DNA of 64,000 nucleotides from Myxosarcina sp. GI1 (GTDB lineage: Bacteria > Cyanobacteriota > Cyanobacteriia > Cyanobacteriales > Xenococcaceae): assembly GCF_000756305.1 (NCBI RefSeq), contig NZ_JRFE01000028.1, positions 70,633 through 134,632 of the forward strand. Direction: 5' to 3'. The first letter of the stretch is position 1. Each line of letters opens with the position of its first letter. The translations under genes were made by a program, and so were the position numbers. Below, piece after piece: positions 63,101-64,000 of the stretch. The notes below the pieces were generated by a model. It did not search any database and was not told the origin of the DNA. It saw nothing but the letters and a program-made list of their open reading frames with translations.

Positions 63101-64000
63101 AAGTGCATTTGCAGCAAACCTTTGACTCTATCGAACAGGGCATTATTAGTGGTTATCAGGTCGGACAGCTAGAAATGGCTAGTTACTGCATTATGGGCTA
63201 TATTTTCCATCTGTTTTTAGCCAATCGCAGTCTGAAAAACATTATCAAACAGCATCAACAGTATGTTGAGTTGTTGCTTAAAAGCAAACAGCAGCATTCA
63301 ATTGATTTCTGTCGAATTTGGCAACAGGTGGCTTTGAATTTTGCTAATTCAGCCACAGATAAATTATCTCTTAGCGGAGCAGCCTTTGACGAAACTAAAA
63401 TGCTACCCGTGTTCGAGCAAGCGAATAATCATCAGTTACTGTTTACTTTTTATCTGGCTAAATTAATCCTGTCGTATAACTTTAGAGACGATCGAGCAGC
63501 GTTCGTTTATGCAGAAAAAGCCGCACTTTATGCACAAGCTCCTTTTGGACTACCAATGCTTACTACGTTCACTTTTTATCAATCTCTAGCGTTGTTAGCC
63601 CAATATTGCCAATGTAACTCAGATGAACAGACTCAAATTTTATCTTCAGTAGAAGCAAACCTAAATAAAATGCAGTATTGGGCAAAGTGTTGCCCTGAAA
63701 ACTTTTTACATCAATATTATTTAGTGGCAGCAGAAAAGGCGCAAGTATTGGGAGAAAACTGGCAAGCAGCAGAACACTATCAACAGGCTTTGGCAGCAGC
63801 AAAAGAAAATGGCTATCTTCAGCAACAGGCTTTAGCCGATGAATTGGCAGGAGAATTCTATTTGGCTCACGGGATGGAGAAAATAGCCCAAACCCATTTA
63901 CAAGATGCCCATTACATTTATACTCTGTGGCAAGGTACCGCTAAAGTCGAAGATTTAGAAGCTCGTTATCCTCAGTGGGTAACTAAACCGTTACCAGGTA
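60157..64000 (+). CDS. Multidomain Ser/Thr kinase - AAA ATPase signalling protein (3' end outside window)
   Basis: From ATG 60157 the frame is open to the window end (about 1281 codons). Residues 1-265 are a Hanks-type kinase: ATP-binding Lys34 in VILKVP, catalytic HKDINPSN (Asp126), DFG Asp145. Then a STAND/AAA-type ATPase: Walker A GYSGIGKS (about 329-336) and LFLDDLQWVD (about 454-463), followed by a long helical region like the TPR-type part of these giants. Related proteins often continue with GAF and histidine-kinase domains, which here would lie outside. Third gene of the operon. Confidence 0.92.
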   Translation, partial: MLEGYQIVRQIYESANSIVYRGIRNSDRAPVILKVPQEEYPTPETITRYRQEYEITRSLDNLGVIKVYDLQPSGHRLAIVLEDFSGESLKLLSEQTAFELEEFLKVGIKIAASLAAIHQANIIHKDINPSNIVFNRETEELKLIDFGIATAFSRENTSLKHPNGLAGTLAYISPEQTGRMNRVLDYRTDFYSLGVTFYEILTRQLPFAAGDAIELIHSHLAKQPIPPHQINPAIPPIVSRIVLKLLAKTAEERYQSAIALKLDLEKCLTQWQNTRQISNFPLAEHDIFDKLQIPQKLYGRERELATLLTAFERVADLRNSSLEIVLVAGYSGIGKSALVQELYKPITRQRGYFISGKFDQFQRNTPYVAIANAFSSLMRQLLTESEAELSRWRERLMTAVGVNGQVIVDVIPEIEAIIGKQAAVEELGAIETQNRFNLAFTNFIVACCQPEHPIVLFLDDLQWVDLATLKLIELITSEAKVNSLLLIGAYRDNEVDALHPLNVSLNKIRSTQTQISCIDLKPLDCDCLNILVADTLHQEPNLVKPLAELILQKTSGNPFFVGEFIKTLYQEELIYFDYQQLQWQWNLQSIQAREITDNVVDLTIAKLRNFSLSTQNTIALAAFIGNEFDLPTLSLVAKKSLPETFADLVSALQAGLIIATSNLVAIATELLITNFKFGHDRIQQAAYELIPAAEKPATYLKIGRLLWQNTPPDKLEERILDIVDRLNLGIELVTDKQERKKIVRLNFIAGKKAMSAAAYQAALDYLQTGINWLSINSWQSDRHLTYNLYLEAMKAAFSATKFERAEALGEIILKFAANVLEQIAVYELKILIYIARNQKSEAIETGLKALETLNIPLAVWDGNLPQLPTLEELARMPEMEDRYKLKALDLIVSIVPPVHQSQPELYPRVALTMIELTLEFGKSPSAVKSLGTYALFLSTAVGDIETGYHAGRLAVSIQEQYRVKELEARVALLVNVFADPGKVHLQQTFDSIEQGIISGYQVGQLEMASYCIMGYIFHLFLANRSLKNIIKQHQQYVELLLKSKQQHSIDFCRIWQQVALNFANSATDKLSLSGAAFDETKMLPVFEQANNHQLLFTFYLAKLILSYNFRDDRAAFVYAEKAALYAQAPFGLPMLTTFTFYQSLALLAQYCQCNSDEQTQILSSVEANLNKMQYWAKCCPENFLHQYYLVAAEKAQVLGENWQAAEHYQQALAAAKENGYLQQQALADELAGEFYLAHGMEKIAQTHLQDAHYIYTLWQGTAKVEDLEARYPQWVTKPLPG

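Noticed and set aside
1-64000. CRISPR array, rRNA, tRNA or prophage
   Set aside because: No regularly spaced identical repeats, no tRNA cloverleaf or T-loop consensus, and no phage structural genes were seen; the only recombinase is a degraded single gene.

Overview
The window is chromosomal DNA from a cyanobacterium. It carries psbN, psbH, the kaiABC clock genes, a bilin-lyase-family gene, crtW, a CYP38-like lumenal cyclophilin and the efp-accB pair, and it is full of the HIP1 octamer GCGATCGC. The AT-rich intergenic DNA, small palindromic repeats and the absence of heterocyst-specific genes fit a unicellular or baeocyte-forming (Pleurocapsales/Chroococcales-like) species; that placement is inference. 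I saw no tRNA, rRNA or CRISPR array.

Layout. 1-5.3 kb: end of a CpcT/CpeT-type lyase, a secreted methyltransferase, a VOC-like membrane protein, a LuxR-type response regulator, a GNAT acetyltransferase, yaaA and a first inward-rectifier-type K+ channel. 5.3-12.7 kb: the clock locus kaiA-kaiB-kaiC on the minus strand, followed by a coupled acyl-CoA-dehydrogenase-like gene and faced divergently by a large CBS/histidine-kinase-like protein whose ATP-binding and receiver domains look degenerate. 12.8-25.4 kb: housekeeping and envelope genes (KDSR-like SDR, GerMN protein, DUF2993 protein, accB, efp, cyclophilin, thiL, a sensor kinase, a UbiB-family kinase, a DppB-type permease, a VWA protein). 25.5-26.8 kb: a glutamine-riboswitch-like leader in front of a DUF4278 protein and a redoxin-like protein. 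26.9-29.7 kb: an ECF-type Co/Ni importer (cbiM, PDGLE protein, cbiQ, cbiO). 29.9-36.3 kb: crtW carrying a repeat insertion, mnmG, a GST, a MIF-type tautomerase coupled to a DUF6282 protein, and aqpZ.

36.3-40 kb is an accessory stretch: a 27-codon membrane peptide, remnants of a devB/devC-type exporter, an intact vanadium-dependent haloperoxidase and an inverted-repeat element. 40-47.2 kb: a sulfotransferase, ygfZ, a DivIVA-like protein, coaD, a second Kir-type channel, an epimerase with a repeat insertion, and a serine-recombinase-family protein with a degraded catalytic domain. 47.2-49.4 kb: psbN/psbH/tatA flanked by two copies of a MITE, one containing a second nested MITE. 49.4-52.5 kb: a tight sulfotransferase-glycosyltransferase-flippase operon, probably for a sulfated surface glycan.

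52.6-64 kb is a signalling island. A response regulator fused to a 2-oxoglutarate/Fe(II) oxygenase is divergent from a probable three-gene operon: REC-GGDEF(degenerate)-EAL, then a PhnD-sensor hybrid histidine kinase, then a Ser/Thr-kinase/AAA giant that runs off the window. A 16-bp direct repeat lies in front of both arms. The most unusual items are the REC-oxygenase fusion, the pseudo-kinase facing kaiA, the riboswitch-led DUF4278/redoxin operon, and the haloperoxidase beside a dead exporter.
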